A stretch of 64,000 nt of DNA from Veillonella tobetsuensis (GTDB taxonomy: Bacteria > Bacillota > Negativicutes > Veillonellales > Veillonellaceae): contig NZ_BBXI01000002.1 of the NCBI RefSeq assembly GCF_001078375.1, positions 124,001 to 188,000 on the forward strand. Direction: 5' to 3'. The notes below the pieces were generated by a model. The model searched no databases, was not told the DNA's origin, and saw only the letters and a list, made by a program, of their open reading frames with translations. Positions 28,970 through 37,395 of this stretch are shown here, piece after piece. The translations under genes and the position numbers were made by a program. The first letter of the stretch is position 1, and the number at the start of each line of letters is the position of its first letter.

Positions 28970-30436
28970 ATGAAGTTGAATTGGAAATTATTCGCACCGC
29001 TTGTAGTAGCTATTATTGTATGGCTCATCGGTGCTCCTGAAGGTCTTAGCGCAAATTCTTGGATTTATGTAAGTATTTTCGCTGGCCTCGTGGTAGGGTT
29101 GATTTTAGAACCAATCCCACCAGCTTTTATCGGTATCATTGCAGTTACTGTATCTATGTTGTTTAAGGTTGGTCCTGCCCCTGTGGTAGATAAAGCAACC
29201 GGTGTCGCTAAGGCGATTACTGATGCGCAAGCTATCAGCTGGGGCCTTAGTGGTTTCTCTAATGCCATCGTATGGTTGATCTTTGCCGCTTTCATGATTG
29301 GTATTGGTTATGAAAACTCTGGCCTTGGCCGCCGTATTGCCTTGTTCCTCGTAGCAAAGCTTGGTAAGTCTTCCTTAGGTCTTGGTTATGCCATTGCTAT
29401 TACGGACCTTGTGTTGGCTCCATTTATTCCAAGTAATGCGGCTCGTTCTGGTGGTACGATTTATCCAATCGTATCTAGTATTTGTCCAATGTTTGACTCC
29501 TATCCAGATAAGAATCCTCGTAAAATTGGTTCCTATTTGAACTGGGTAGCGTTGGCAACTACATGTGTGTCTAGCTCTATCTTCTTGACTGGTGCAGCGC
29601 CAAACCCATTGGCTCTAGAATTGTCTGCTAAAGCTGGTATCGTAGCGGCGAACTGGGGGACATGGTTCCTCGCATTCTTGCCAGTAGGCCTTATCTTGTT
29701 CATCATCACTCCATTGTTGACATATGTATTCTGCAAACCAGAGGTAAAAGGTTCCCCTGAAATTGCAGAATGGGCAAAGGATGAGTATAAGAAACTAGGC
29801 TCCATGACACGCAGTGAAATCTTCATGGCCTTAATTTCTGTATTGGCTCTTGTGTTGTGGATTGGTGCCTCTACATTCAAAGTAAACCCTACAACAACAG
29901 CTTTGATTGTTATTATTTTGATGATTTTCACTAAGATTATGACATGGCAAGACTTCCTTGCTAACAAACCAGCATGGAATGTTTTGACTTGGTTTGCTAC
30001 ACTCGTACCTATGGCTTCTGGCCTTAAAAATGTAGGCTTCTTAGACTGGCTTGCTAAATCTGCTGGTGGTTCTTTGGTTTCTTTGGATCCTACAATGGCA
30101 GTTCTTGGTTTGTTATTAGCATTCTGCTTGCTTCGTTACTTCTTTGCTTCTGGTACTGCTTATGTAACAGCTATGGTAGGCTTGTTTGCTACTCTAATTC
30201 TTCAAATTCCTGGTGTTGATCCAGCTCAAGTTATGTTAATTCTGTTAGTACCAATGGGTATTATGGGGATCCTTACACCATATGGTACTGGTCACAGCCC
30301 AATTTGGTTTGCTAGTGGCTATAACAAAGGTCCTGAATTCTGGAAATTAGGCGCTATCTTTGGAATTATCTACCTCGCTATCTTTATCGTGGTGGGGATT
30401 CCATGGATTCAGTTCGTAATGCCACTTTTAGGATAA
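28970..30436 (+). CDS. DASS-family organic-anion transporter (dicarboxylate/2-oxoglutarate-malate type)
   Basis: The 488-residue protein has about twelve membrane helices and the pattern of the divalent anion:sodium symporter family, especially the 2-oxoglutarate/malate translocator group: FIGIIAVTVSMLFKVGP, APFIPSNAARSGGTIYPIV, SSSIFLTGAAPNPLA and TPYGTGHSPIWFASGY. It probably imports or exchanges C4/C5 dicarboxylates across the inner membrane, consistent with organic-acid use. The ATG follows an AAGGAGAG site. A long hairpin terminator follows. Confidence 0.88.
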   Translation: MKLNWKLFAPLVVAIIVWLIGAPEGLSANSWIYVSIFAGLVVGLILEPIPPAFIGIIAVTVSMLFKVGPAPVVDKATGVAKAITDAQAISWGLSGFSNAIVWLIFAAFMIGIGYENSGLGRRIALFLVAKLGKSSLGLGYAIAITDLVLAPFIPSNAARSGGTIYPIVSSICPMFDSYPDKNPRKIGSYLNWVALATTCVSSSIFLTGAAPNPLALELSAKAGIVAANWGTWFLAFLPVGLILFIITPLLTYVFCKPEVKGSPEIAEWAKDEYKKLGSMTRSEIFMALISVLALVLWIGASTFKVNPTTTALIVIILMIFTKIMTWQDFLANKPAWNVLTWFATLVPMASGLKNVGFLDWLAKSAGGSLVSLDPTMAVLGLLLAFCLLRYFFASGTAYVTAMVGLFATLILQIPGVDPAQVMLILLVPMGIMGILTPYGTGHSPIWFASGYNKGPEFWKLGAIFGIIYLAIFIVVGIPWIQFVMPLLG

Positions 30437-30444
30437 AGTGCTCC

Positions 30445-30511
30445 GCCGCATTGTATCTCCTTGCGCTCCATTCGCTGCAAGTCGCTTAGTAGATACAATG
30501 CGGCTTCTTTT
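30445..30511 (+). terminator. Long hairpin terminator after the DASS gene
   Basis: GCCGCATTGTATCT pairs perfectly with AGATACAATGCGGC, with an inner CTTGCG...CGCTGCAAG hairpin, followed by TTCTTTTT. Confidence 0.75.
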
Positions 30512-30632
30512 TATCCTGAAATGGCAAAATTTGATTAAACTCGATAAATCTCGACAAATCTAAAAAAATAAATATAATAGTGATGTAATAGTAAAATTCT
30601 TATCTAGATTTCTGGTGGAGGTGTTTATTATT

Positions 30633-31133
30633 ATGTCTACAAAGTCTATTACGGGCACAGGCCTATTGTTGGCCGTAGCCTTATTGGCGCAAAGTTTACG
30701 CCTCATTTTCCCATTTATTCCTAATCAGGTGAGTATGTTCCTCATCGGTTCTATTACGTCCGCTACCTTTGTACTTGCCACATGGCGTTATGGTTGGAAA
30801 AATGGTCTCGTTATCGCTTGGATTGCTCCCGTAGTGGCACATTTACAGGGCATGTTGCCATTGCCACCGTTTATTTTGATTACGGGCCTTGGCACGACAG
30901 CCTATGTATTCGTAGCGCACTGGTTACAACATAAACCGAAGGTATTGCTTATTATCGTGGCGGCCTTGGTAAAAGCAGGTGTTCTCTTTGGTGGTTATTC
31001 TTTGTTCTTTTCACTATTCCAATTCCCACCAAAGATTGTAAACACAATGCTATTTGTATCTAGCTGGCCACAATTGGTGACATCGTCTTTAGGGATTCTT
31101 TTAGCTCTTCTCGTAACAAAACGGGTTAGATAA
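30633..31133 (+). CDS. Putative ECF-type S component or related small membrane protein
   Basis: The protein has 166 residues and about five or six membrane helices. The start region (GTGLLLAVALLAQSLRLIFP) and IPNQVSMFLIGSITSATFV resemble substrate-binding S components of energy-coupling-factor vitamin transporters, but no specific family is recognised. Other ECF parts are encoded far away at 54.6-57.7 kb and could serve it. The ATG at 30633 follows GGAGGTG. Confidence 0.55.
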   Translation: MSTKSITGTGLLLAVALLAQSLRLIFPFIPNQVSMFLIGSITSATFVLATWRYGWKNGLVIAWIAPVVAHLQGMLPLPPFILITGLGTTAYVFVAHWLQHKPKVLLIIVAALVKAGVLFGGYSLFFSLFQFPPKIVNTMLFVSSWPQLVTSSLGILLALLVTKRVR

Positions 31134-31163
31134 GGCACGATGATATTCTTTGTCATATATGCT

Positions 31164-31240
31164 AAAAAGGTGTTATCATATCCTGCGTAAATCAATTACA
31201 GTTTGTACTGTTTTGATATAGGATGTGATAACACCTTTTA
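31164..31240. terminator. Long bidirectional hairpin between convergent genes
   Basis: AAAAAGGTGTTATCATATCCT (31164-31184) pairs, with one mismatch, with the reverse complement at 31220-31240. T-rich sequence flanks both ends. Confidence 0.75.
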
Positions 31241-31255
31241 TGTATTGAATCGTTA

Positions 31256-31528
31256 TTATTTTTTCTTCATAGATTTAAGAATAAAACCGCCTACAGATGC
31301 AGTAATGCCGAAACCTAATAGGGCCATACCGATAGTATGCATTAGAATGCTAGTTTGATTATTTTTGGAAATTTCTTGCGCTGCTTGCATCGCATTAGTA
31401 GCTTTTTTCATAACCTCTACATTATTTGCAGATGGATCTGGAATGATGAATAAGATTACAATGGCAATCACTAAACACACAATGCCAGCATATAACAAGT
31501 ATTTTCCTCTTTGATTCATTTGTTCCAT
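31256..31528 (-). CDS. Small two-helix membrane protein of unknown function
   Basis: From the ATG at 31528 (site AAGGAGAG) the product has 90 residues with one helix near the N-terminus (YLLYAGIVCLVIAIVILFII), a soluble helical middle (AMQAAQEISKNNQ), and a second helix (MALLGFGITASVGGFILKSM) ending in basic residues. No family is recognised. It is the only gene on its strand in this stretch. Confidence 0.6.
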   Translation of the reverse strand: MEQMNQRGKYLLYAGIVCLVIAIVILFIIPDPSANNVEVMKKATNAMQAAQEISKNNQTSILMHTIGMALLGFGITASVGGFILKSMKKK

Positions 31529-31558
31529 AATGTTCTCTCCTTGTATAGTACGAACCAA

Positions 31559-32208
31559 AATAAGTTTATTTATAGTTATTATATATTGTATTCACACAAT
31601 TGTAAATTCACCACATCTGACCATAGAAATTATAGAGTTTACTATATACATAATTCGTGATTATAAAAGATGGTGCCATTCATTGTGATGGCACCATCTT
31701 TTATTTTGTATTGAGATATATACAGTTTTGTTTAATAAGTTGAGTGGATAAATAAGTAGTCGAATAGGAATTAGATTATAGATATGTATAAATCTTCATA
31801 ATTCTTCATGAAGAGCGTTAAAAATATATTCTATAGAAAATAATCAGGTTAAAAAGTTTATAAAAACAGGAATAGTTTGAGTAGTAAAATACGCATAATA
31901 TAAGATGATTTATAGTGCTAGTAATCTTTTATGTAAAATTTAATAATAAAGATAACATGAAGAATGCTGGATTTCTTTCATTTTATATACATGAAGAAAT
32001 GATGAAAATACTGGTTGTGGTAAGGTGAGAAAATCGAATGTAGTGGTGGCCTAACATGGTGTTGCTTGTGAATGTTTATATTTTTTGATACACTCTTTTG
32101 CAACAAAACAATATAAAATATCTTTAAATTGTATTTTGAGGGGTATGATTGAAAGATAATGCATGTTTTTGTATTGTAAGTTGGTTTTATTTAAAAGAGG
32201 ATGTTAAA
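31559..32208. other. Long AT-rich leader before the adhesin gene
   Basis: These 650 bases have no credible gene. They contain the 31665-31707 terminator hairpin and then about 500 bases of very AT-rich sequence before the adhesin, likely holding its promoter and a long untranslated leader. I could not fix a promoter with confidence. Confidence 0.5.
31665..31707. terminator. Bidirectional terminator hairpin
   Basis: AAAAGATGGTGCCAT (31665-31679) pairs exactly with ATGGCACCATCTTTT (31688-31702), followed by ATTTTG. No gene directly upstream on the plus strand uses it, so it may end an unannotated small transcript or insulate the adhesin gene. Confidence 0.7.
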
Positions 32209-34011
32209 ATGAGAGAAAATAAGCGTTCCCAAAAATTTGCCATTGCTGCGTTGGCAGCTCTTGCGGCCCTTGGTATGAGTGTGGTACCAGCGAGTGCGGC
32301 TGCACCTGTTCAAGCTGGTACTAATAATACACTTACTGGTACCTTTGATTCTGTTGCTTTTGGTATGGATAATACTGTTTCCGCTGCAGACCATACATTC
32401 CGTGATCGTGTTAATGATAATGAACCAGACACTGCAACTCGTGTAAATAATACTTACGCGTCTGGTTCAGTAGCTATTGGTACTGGTAACACTGCAAGTG
32501 GTGATTCCGCTCTTGTTATTGGTAATAAGTCTAAAGCAACATTAAATGATGCTACTGCTATTGGTCATAGTGCTGAAGCAACTCGTGTTGGTACAGTTGC
32601 TATTGGTGCTCGTGCAATTGCTGGTGAATTTGTAGCAAATCCAAACGTTATCACTGATCCACAGGTAACTGCTTTGTATACACCTCGTCAAGATGGTGCA
32701 GACCGTGCCGTAGCTGTAGGTTATGAAACTCGTGCTGTAGGTTATAAATCTAATGCAATCGGTTCTAGTGCTTGGGCTTTAGATAACCACTCCACAGCAA
32801 TTGGTTCCTCTGCAAAAGCTATAAAAGATCATTCTCAAGCATATGGTGCAGGTGCAGAAGCAACTGCAGTACGTGCGAATGCATTTGGTTCTGACTCTAT
32901 GGCAAAGGCAGAATTCTCCATGGCTATGGGTGATCATGCGGAAGCAACACATACTAACTCCGTTGCTTTAGGTCACGAAGCTGTTACAAGTGCTGCAACA
33001 GCTGAAACTAGTGCAACTGTAGCAGGCCATACATATACTGGCTTTGCTGGTGTAGGTTCTGCTGCTAATGGTTCCGTATCTTTTGCTAAAGACAGCAATA
33101 GTGCACGTCAACTTAAAAATGTAGCGGCAGGTCAAATCTCTGCTACATCTACAGATGCTGTAAACGGTAGCCAATTGTACTCCGTAGCCAATGAATTACA
33201 AACTCAAATTAATAACTCCACACCTGGTGCAATTAATAATAATATTACTAACTTGACTAACCGTGTAGGCAATGTGGAACAACGTGTTAATAAAGTAGGT
33301 GCAGGTTCTGCTGCATTAGCTGCATTACATCCACTAGATTTCAACCCAGATGACAAATGGACTATAGCAGCTGGTTATGGTCATTACCATAATGCAAATG
33401 CTGGTGCATTAGGTGCTTACTACCGTCCAAACGAAGATACAATGTTCTCCGTTGGTGGTACAATCGGTACTGGTGAGACTCAATTAAATGCAGGCGTATC
33501 CATCCGTCTTGGTAAACGCTCTCCTGAATCTCGTTCCCGCGTAGCTATGGGTCGTGAAATTGCTGAATTAAACGCACGTCTTCAAGATATTGAAAACAAA
33601 TATAATAACTTGTTACAAATCTTGAATCCACATGCAATCGATCCTAGCAAAACAGCTGAATTCCCAGATGTTCCTCGCAACCATTGGGCTTACCAATACA
33701 TTAGCCAATTGGCTGGTAATGGTATCCTTGTTGGCTATCCTGATGGCACATTCAAAGGCGATGCGACTATGTCTCGTTATGAATTCGCAACTATGTTGTA
33801 TCGTGCACTTCAAAATGGTGCTCCTATCGATGACAACATGCGTCGTGCAATGGATGAATTCGGTCCTGAATTACAAAACATCCGTCTTAACCACTTCCGC
33901 ATCGATCGCATTGCTGGTGCTGACAATAATCGTCATAAAACTGAACGTGTTCGCGTTAACAACGAACCAGAAAACCAACGTGACGTATACGGGTCCCGTA
34001 TTTACCAATAA
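32209..34011 (+). CDS. Trimeric autotransporter adhesin with C-terminal SLH domain
   Basis: From the ATG at 32209 (600 residues) the order is: signal peptide (about 1-30, ending PASAAAP); a YadA-type head of repeated SVAIGTGNTASGDSALVIG- and SNAIGSSAWALD-like units (about 75-280); a neck (RQLKNVAAGQISATSTDAVN); a short coiled coil (NITNLTNRVGNVEQRVNKVG); a YadA membrane anchor of four strands (about 365-440); a second coiled coil (MGREIAELNARLQDIENKYN); and one SLH domain (about 482-535, FPDVPRNHWAYQYISQLAG). The protein should sit in the outer membrane as a trimer. In most of the family the anchor is the end of the protein; here about 160 residues follow it. A terminator follows. Confidence 0.88.
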   Translation: MRENKRSQKFAIAALAALAALGMSVVPASAAAPVQAGTNNTLTGTFDSVAFGMDNTVSAADHTFRDRVNDNEPDTATRVNNTYASGSVAIGTGNTASGDSALVIGNKSKATLNDATAIGHSAEATRVGTVAIGARAIAGEFVANPNVITDPQVTALYTPRQDGADRAVAVGYETRAVGYKSNAIGSSAWALDNHSTAIGSSAKAIKDHSQAYGAGAEATAVRANAFGSDSMAKAEFSMAMGDHAEATHTNSVALGHEAVTSAATAETSATVAGHTYTGFAGVGSAANGSVSFAKDSNSARQLKNVAAGQISATSTDAVNGSQLYSVANELQTQINNSTPGAINNNITNLTNRVGNVEQRVNKVGAGSAALAALHPLDFNPDDKWTIAAGYGHYHNANAGALGAYYRPNEDTMFSVGGTIGTGETQLNAGVSIRLGKRSPESRSRVAMGREIAELNARLQDIENKYNNLLQILNPHAIDPSKTAEFPDVPRNHWAYQYISQLAGNGILVGYPDGTFKGDATMSRYEFATMLYRALQNGAPIDDNMRRAMDEFGPELQNIRLNHFRIDRIAGADNNRHKTERVRVNNEPENQRDVYGSRIYQ

Positions 34012-34058
34012 TTCTTTTATAATATAACTTCCCCTCGAGCTTGTGAAAGCTCTGAAAG

Positions 34059-34091
34059 CAGGATGTATCTTCTTGATACATCCTGTTTTTA
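34059..34091 (+). terminator. Terminator after the adhesin gene
   Basis: CAGGATGTATC (34059-34069) pairs with GATACATCCTG (34075-34085), then TTTTTAT. Confidence 0.85.
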
Positions 34092-34222
34092 TTTTATATA
34101 AAACTTCATCTAATATTTATGTAAAAATATTGCATTTTGATACATGCAGGTGTATAATAATTTTCATCGACAAATAAATATACATAATTTATGAATAAAA
34201 ATATAAATATGAGGGCAAGACA

Positions 34223-34708
34223 ATGAAAGAATTTAGACAATTAACAGTAGCAGATACAGCAGAATATTATAAGGTTTTAATCGACGGTTATGCAGCTATC
34301 AAAGACTTTCCAATTACCTTTGATGCTATAGACTTTACGGAAGAAGAGTCAAAAGAGTGGATAGAAAATTATCCTGTATATGGCTTGTATATCGATGGGC
34401 AATTAGTAAGTTCCATTACATTTTGTATGCCTTGGGTTAAATATTCTACACCTGATAAATATCCACATATTGCACATTTTGTAACAGCGCCAGCTTTCAA
34501 AGGTAAAGGCTATGCGCGGGAAACACTAGGGTATGCAGAGGAACTATTGAAGAGTCAATTTAAGACTCATTCAGTTACGCTTGGTACTGCTAAAGAACAT
34601 CCGTGGTTGCCTAAGATGTATGAGTCATTTGGTTTCAAAGCATATGATCAAGTTCATTTTAGAGGGAAACAACACACTACAGTATTGTTTAAAAAAGATT
34701 TGTTATAG
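34223..34708 (+). CDS. GNAT-family N-acetyltransferase
   Basis: The 161-residue protein has the GNAT fold: strand-helix at the N-terminus (FRQLTVADTAEYYKVLIDG), the central strand YPHIAHFVTAPAFKGKGYA with the acetyl-CoA pyrophosphate loop KGKGYA, and a late MYESFGFKAYDQVHF. The substrate is not known. It has a GAGGG site and stands alone between terminators. Confidence 0.8.
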   Translation: MKEFRQLTVADTAEYYKVLIDGYAAIKDFPITFDAIDFTEEESKEWIENYPVYGLYIDGQLVSSITFCMPWVKYSTPDKYPHIAHFVTAPAFKGKGYARETLGYAEELLKSQFKTHSVTLGTAKEHPWLPKMYESFGFKAYDQVHFRGKQHTTVLFKKDLL

Positions 34709-34761
34709 TAACCGTATAGGCTTCTACGAGTATCTATAGGATACCTTAATATTACAACTAT

Positions 34762-34841
34762 ACCTTGCATATAAATTTAATTGATATATCAATCTATTTG
34801 GTTGAGTATTAAATAGGTTTAATGTGCAAGGTTTTCTTTTT
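34762..34841 (+). terminator. Probable terminator after the GNAT gene
   Basis: ACCTTGCAT (34762) pairs with ATGTGCAAGGT (34822-34832) around an AT-rich loop holding the palindrome TTGATATATCAA; TTTTCTTTTTT follows. Confidence 0.6.
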
Positions 34842-34946
34842 TATTGCTTATGCAGGAGTTTGGCTATCAGATATCTAATATATACTATGTAGTGTATCTA
34901 TGTGTCAGAAGCAGATCATAGATATTTTTTGAAAGGATGTGACACT

Positions 34947-35696
34947 ATGTTAGTTTTGTCTGGTATTTTGGTGATGGTTATCGGTTTGATGCTTCGCTTT
35001 AATGCCTTGTTAGTTGTTGTTGCAGCAGGTTTTGCAACGGGTCTTGCAGCTGGCCTTAGCATAAATGATATCGTTGGTGCTATCGGTGAGGCTTTTATTA
35101 AAAATCGTTATATGTCATTATTTATTTTGATTTTGCCTGTAATTGGTATTATGGAACGTCATGGTTTGCGTGAACGAGCAGAAATTTTAATTGGTAAGAT
35201 TCATGCCGCTACAGCAGGTCGCATTTTCATGATTTACCTATTTGTCCGTCAAGTGACAGTGGCATTAGGGATTAGTATGTCAGGTGTTGTAGCCATGGTT
35301 CGGCCACTCATTGCACCAATGAGTGAGGCCGCAGTAGCACAAGGTCGTCCTATCTCTCAACGTACACTTGATAAAATTCGTGGTGTAGCAGCGTCCTCTG
35401 ATAACATAGGCAATTTCTTTGGTCAAAATTTATTTTTGGCTGCCGGTGGATTACTTTTAATTAAAGGCGTTATGGAGCAACTTGGTTATACTGTAGAACT
35501 TACCGATATGGTGCTTTATGGACTGCCAACAGCAATCTGTGCGTATGTAGTTAGCGTCATTCGTTTCTTTATCTTTGACAAAACAATTCAAGGCTATATG
35601 GCACAGGACGAAGCAGATATGAAAGCTGGTAAACTGGTACCTAATGAGCTAAATATTCTAGTAACACCAGAAGAACTAGAGAAGGAGGGGAAATAA
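34947..35696 (+). CDS. DUF969 membrane protein, predicted transporter subunit
   Basis: From the ATG at 34947 (site GAAAGGATG) the product has 249 residues with about six membrane helices and DUF969 features: PVIGIMERHGLRERAEILIG and MSGVVAMVRPLIAPMSEAA followed by SSDNIGNFFGQNLFLA. DUF969 and DUF979 proteins are always neighbours and often sit beside pyrrolidone-carboxylate peptidase, as here. A role in uptake of peptides or pyroglutamate is inferred from that link. Confidence 0.8.
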   Translation: MLVLSGILVMVIGLMLRFNALLVVVAAGFATGLAAGLSINDIVGAIGEAFIKNRYMSLFILILPVIGIMERHGLRERAEILIGKIHAATAGRIFMIYLFVRQVTVALGISMSGVVAMVRPLIAPMSEAAVAQGRPISQRTLDKIRGVAASSDNIGNFFGQNLFLAAGGLLLIKGVMEQLGYTVELTDMVLYGLPTAICAYVVSVIRFFIFDKTIQGYMAQDEADMKAGKLVPNELNILVTPEELEKEGK

Positions 35697-35697
35697 A

Positions 35698-36627
35698 ATG
35701 ATGGAACTATTAAATCAAATGAAACCCTTAGATTATGTATACCTTCTCGTAGGGATTATTTTATTCATATTCTCGATTCTATCTTTTCTTGATAAAGAGC
35801 ACAAACATCGTATTGGTACAGGATTATTCTGGCTTATATACAGTGTATCTTTTATTTTTGGATCCTACTTGTCTAAAGAAATCAATGGCTGGCTCGTAAT
35901 GGTTATGGCCGGTATTGTTTTAATTAAACAACTGGGTAAAGGTGCTTACTTTGAATCCCCTATCGACTTTAAGAAACTTGAAGCGTTACGCATTGGTAAT
36001 GTAATTTTCATTCCAGCGTTAATGGTAGGTATCATTACTTTTATTATTGGTTTCTTTACTAAACTCGGTGCTCTTGTAGGTCTTGCTATTGCAGCGATTT
36101 TCGCAATGCTCGCAGCCCTTTATATTACAAGAGCCAATGTTAAACAAGGTTTCCATGAAGGCCGTCGTCTTATCGATGCCATCGGTTGGACTGCTATTTT
36201 GTCCCAATTGTTAGCCGCTCTTGGCTATTTATTCAACCTTGCAGGGGTAGGCAAGATTATTTCTAGTGCTGTTGCAAGCGTTGTGCCTGCGGATAATGTA
36301 TTCCTTATCGTTGTAGCCTATTGTATCGGTATGGCATTATTTACAATGATTATGGGTAATGCCTTTGCAGCATTTGCGATGATCACAAGTGCTATCGGCG
36401 TTCCTATGCTTGTAGTTGCTCATGGCGCTAACCCTGCTATCATTGGACCTATTGCGATGCTTGCTGGTTATTGTGGCACTTTGATGACACCTATGGCTGC
36501 GAACTTTAACATCGTTCCTGTAGCGCTTCTTGAAATGAAAGATGCGTACGGCGTTATTAAAGCACAAATTCCTGTTGCTGTAGTTATGCTTGTATTGAAC
36601 ATTTTATTAATGTACTATTTCCTTTAA
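35698..36627 (+). CDS. DUF979 membrane protein, predicted transporter subunit
   Basis: The 309-residue protein has nine or so membrane helices and DUF979 motifs: FTMIMGNAFAAFAMITSAIG and GPIAMLAGYCGTLMTPMAANFNIVPVALLEMKD. It begins one base after the DUF969 stop and is followed by pcp, so the three form one operon. It probably works with the DUF969 protein as a two-component permease; the substrate is unproven. Confidence 0.8.
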   Translation: MMELLNQMKPLDYVYLLVGIILFIFSILSFLDKEHKHRIGTGLFWLIYSVSFIFGSYLSKEINGWLVMVMAGIVLIKQLGKGAYFESPIDFKKLEALRIGNVIFIPALMVGIITFIIGFFTKLGALVGLAIAAIFAMLAALYITRANVKQGFHEGRRLIDAIGWTAILSQLLAALGYLFNLAGVGKIISSAVASVVPADNVFLIVVAYCIGMALFTMIMGNAFAAFAMITSAIGVPMLVVAHGANPAIIGPIAMLAGYCGTLMTPMAANFNIVPVALLEMKDAYGVIKAQIPVAVVMLVLNILLMYYFL

Positions 36628-36674
36628 TCCATAAGTGTACACAACATCATTGTATGTTGTTATGAGGTACTAGA

Positions 36675-37328
36675 ATGAAAACAATTTTAATTACAGGTTT
36701 TGATCCTTTTGGTGGTGAAAGTGTTAATCCTGCGTGGGAAGCAGTAAAAACAATGGAAGGCTATACAGATGGGGACTACAAGGTGATCACTCAAATGGTG
36801 CCAACCGTACGTTATAAATCTGTAGAAACTGCTATAGCAGCAGCTGAACAATGCAATCCTGATTTTATTCTCTGTGTAGGTCAAGCAGGTGGGCGCCCAG
36901 ATATTACCATTGAACGGGTAGCCATTAACTGTGATGATTTCCGTATTCCGGACAATGCTGGCAACCAACCAGTTGATGAACCTGTTGTGGCCCATGGTCC
37001 AAGTGCATACTTTGCTACACTTCCTATCAAGGATATGGTGAATGCGTTGCACCAAGCAGGCGTTCCGGCAAAGGTGTCCAACACAGCGGGTACATTTGTA
37101 TGTAATCACATTATGTATGGCGTATTGCACTATGCAGCTCAAAAGGGCGGTATCAAGGTGGGCTTTATGCACATTCCGTACTTGCCAGCACAAGTAGTGA
37201 ATAAGCCAGATCAACCGAGTATGGCCGTTGAAACAGTACGTGCTACACTAGAAACAATCGTTCACGTATTGGCTCATGGTGAAAGCTACGAAGCACAAAA
37301 CATTACATACACAACTCCACATGAATAA
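36675..37328 (+). CDS. pcp: Pyrrolidone-carboxylate peptidase (pyroglutamyl peptidase I)
   Basis: The 217-residue cysteine peptidase removes N-terminal pyroglutamate. It shows the family start TILITGFDPFGGESVNPAWE, the catalytic Cys in NTAGTFVCNHIMYG (about residue 143) and catalytic His in GFMHIPYLP (about 167), with the acidic partner in the GGRPDITIERVAIN region. It is the last gene of the DUF969-DUF979-pcp operon. Confidence 0.93.
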   Translation: MKTILITGFDPFGGESVNPAWEAVKTMEGYTDGDYKVITQMVPTVRYKSVETAIAAAEQCNPDFILCVGQAGGRPDITIERVAINCDDFRIPDNAGNQPVDEPVVAHGPSAYFATLPIKDMVNALHQAGVPAKVSNTAGTFVCNHIMYGVLHYAAQKGGIKVGFMHIPYLPAQVVNKPDQPSMAVETVRATLETIVHVLAHGESYEAQNITYTTPHE

Positions 37329-37351
37329 GGTGTTGTAGTTTGTTATATACT

Positions 37352-37380
37352 AAGAGGCTGTCAAATGACAGCCTCTTTTG
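37352..37380. terminator. Bidirectional terminator between pcp and the HipA-like gene
   Basis: AAGAGGCTGTCA pairs with TGACAGCCTCTT, followed by TTG; on the minus strand it lies just past the kinase gene. Confidence 0.8.
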
Positions 37381-37395
37381 CTATGTATGTAATTA

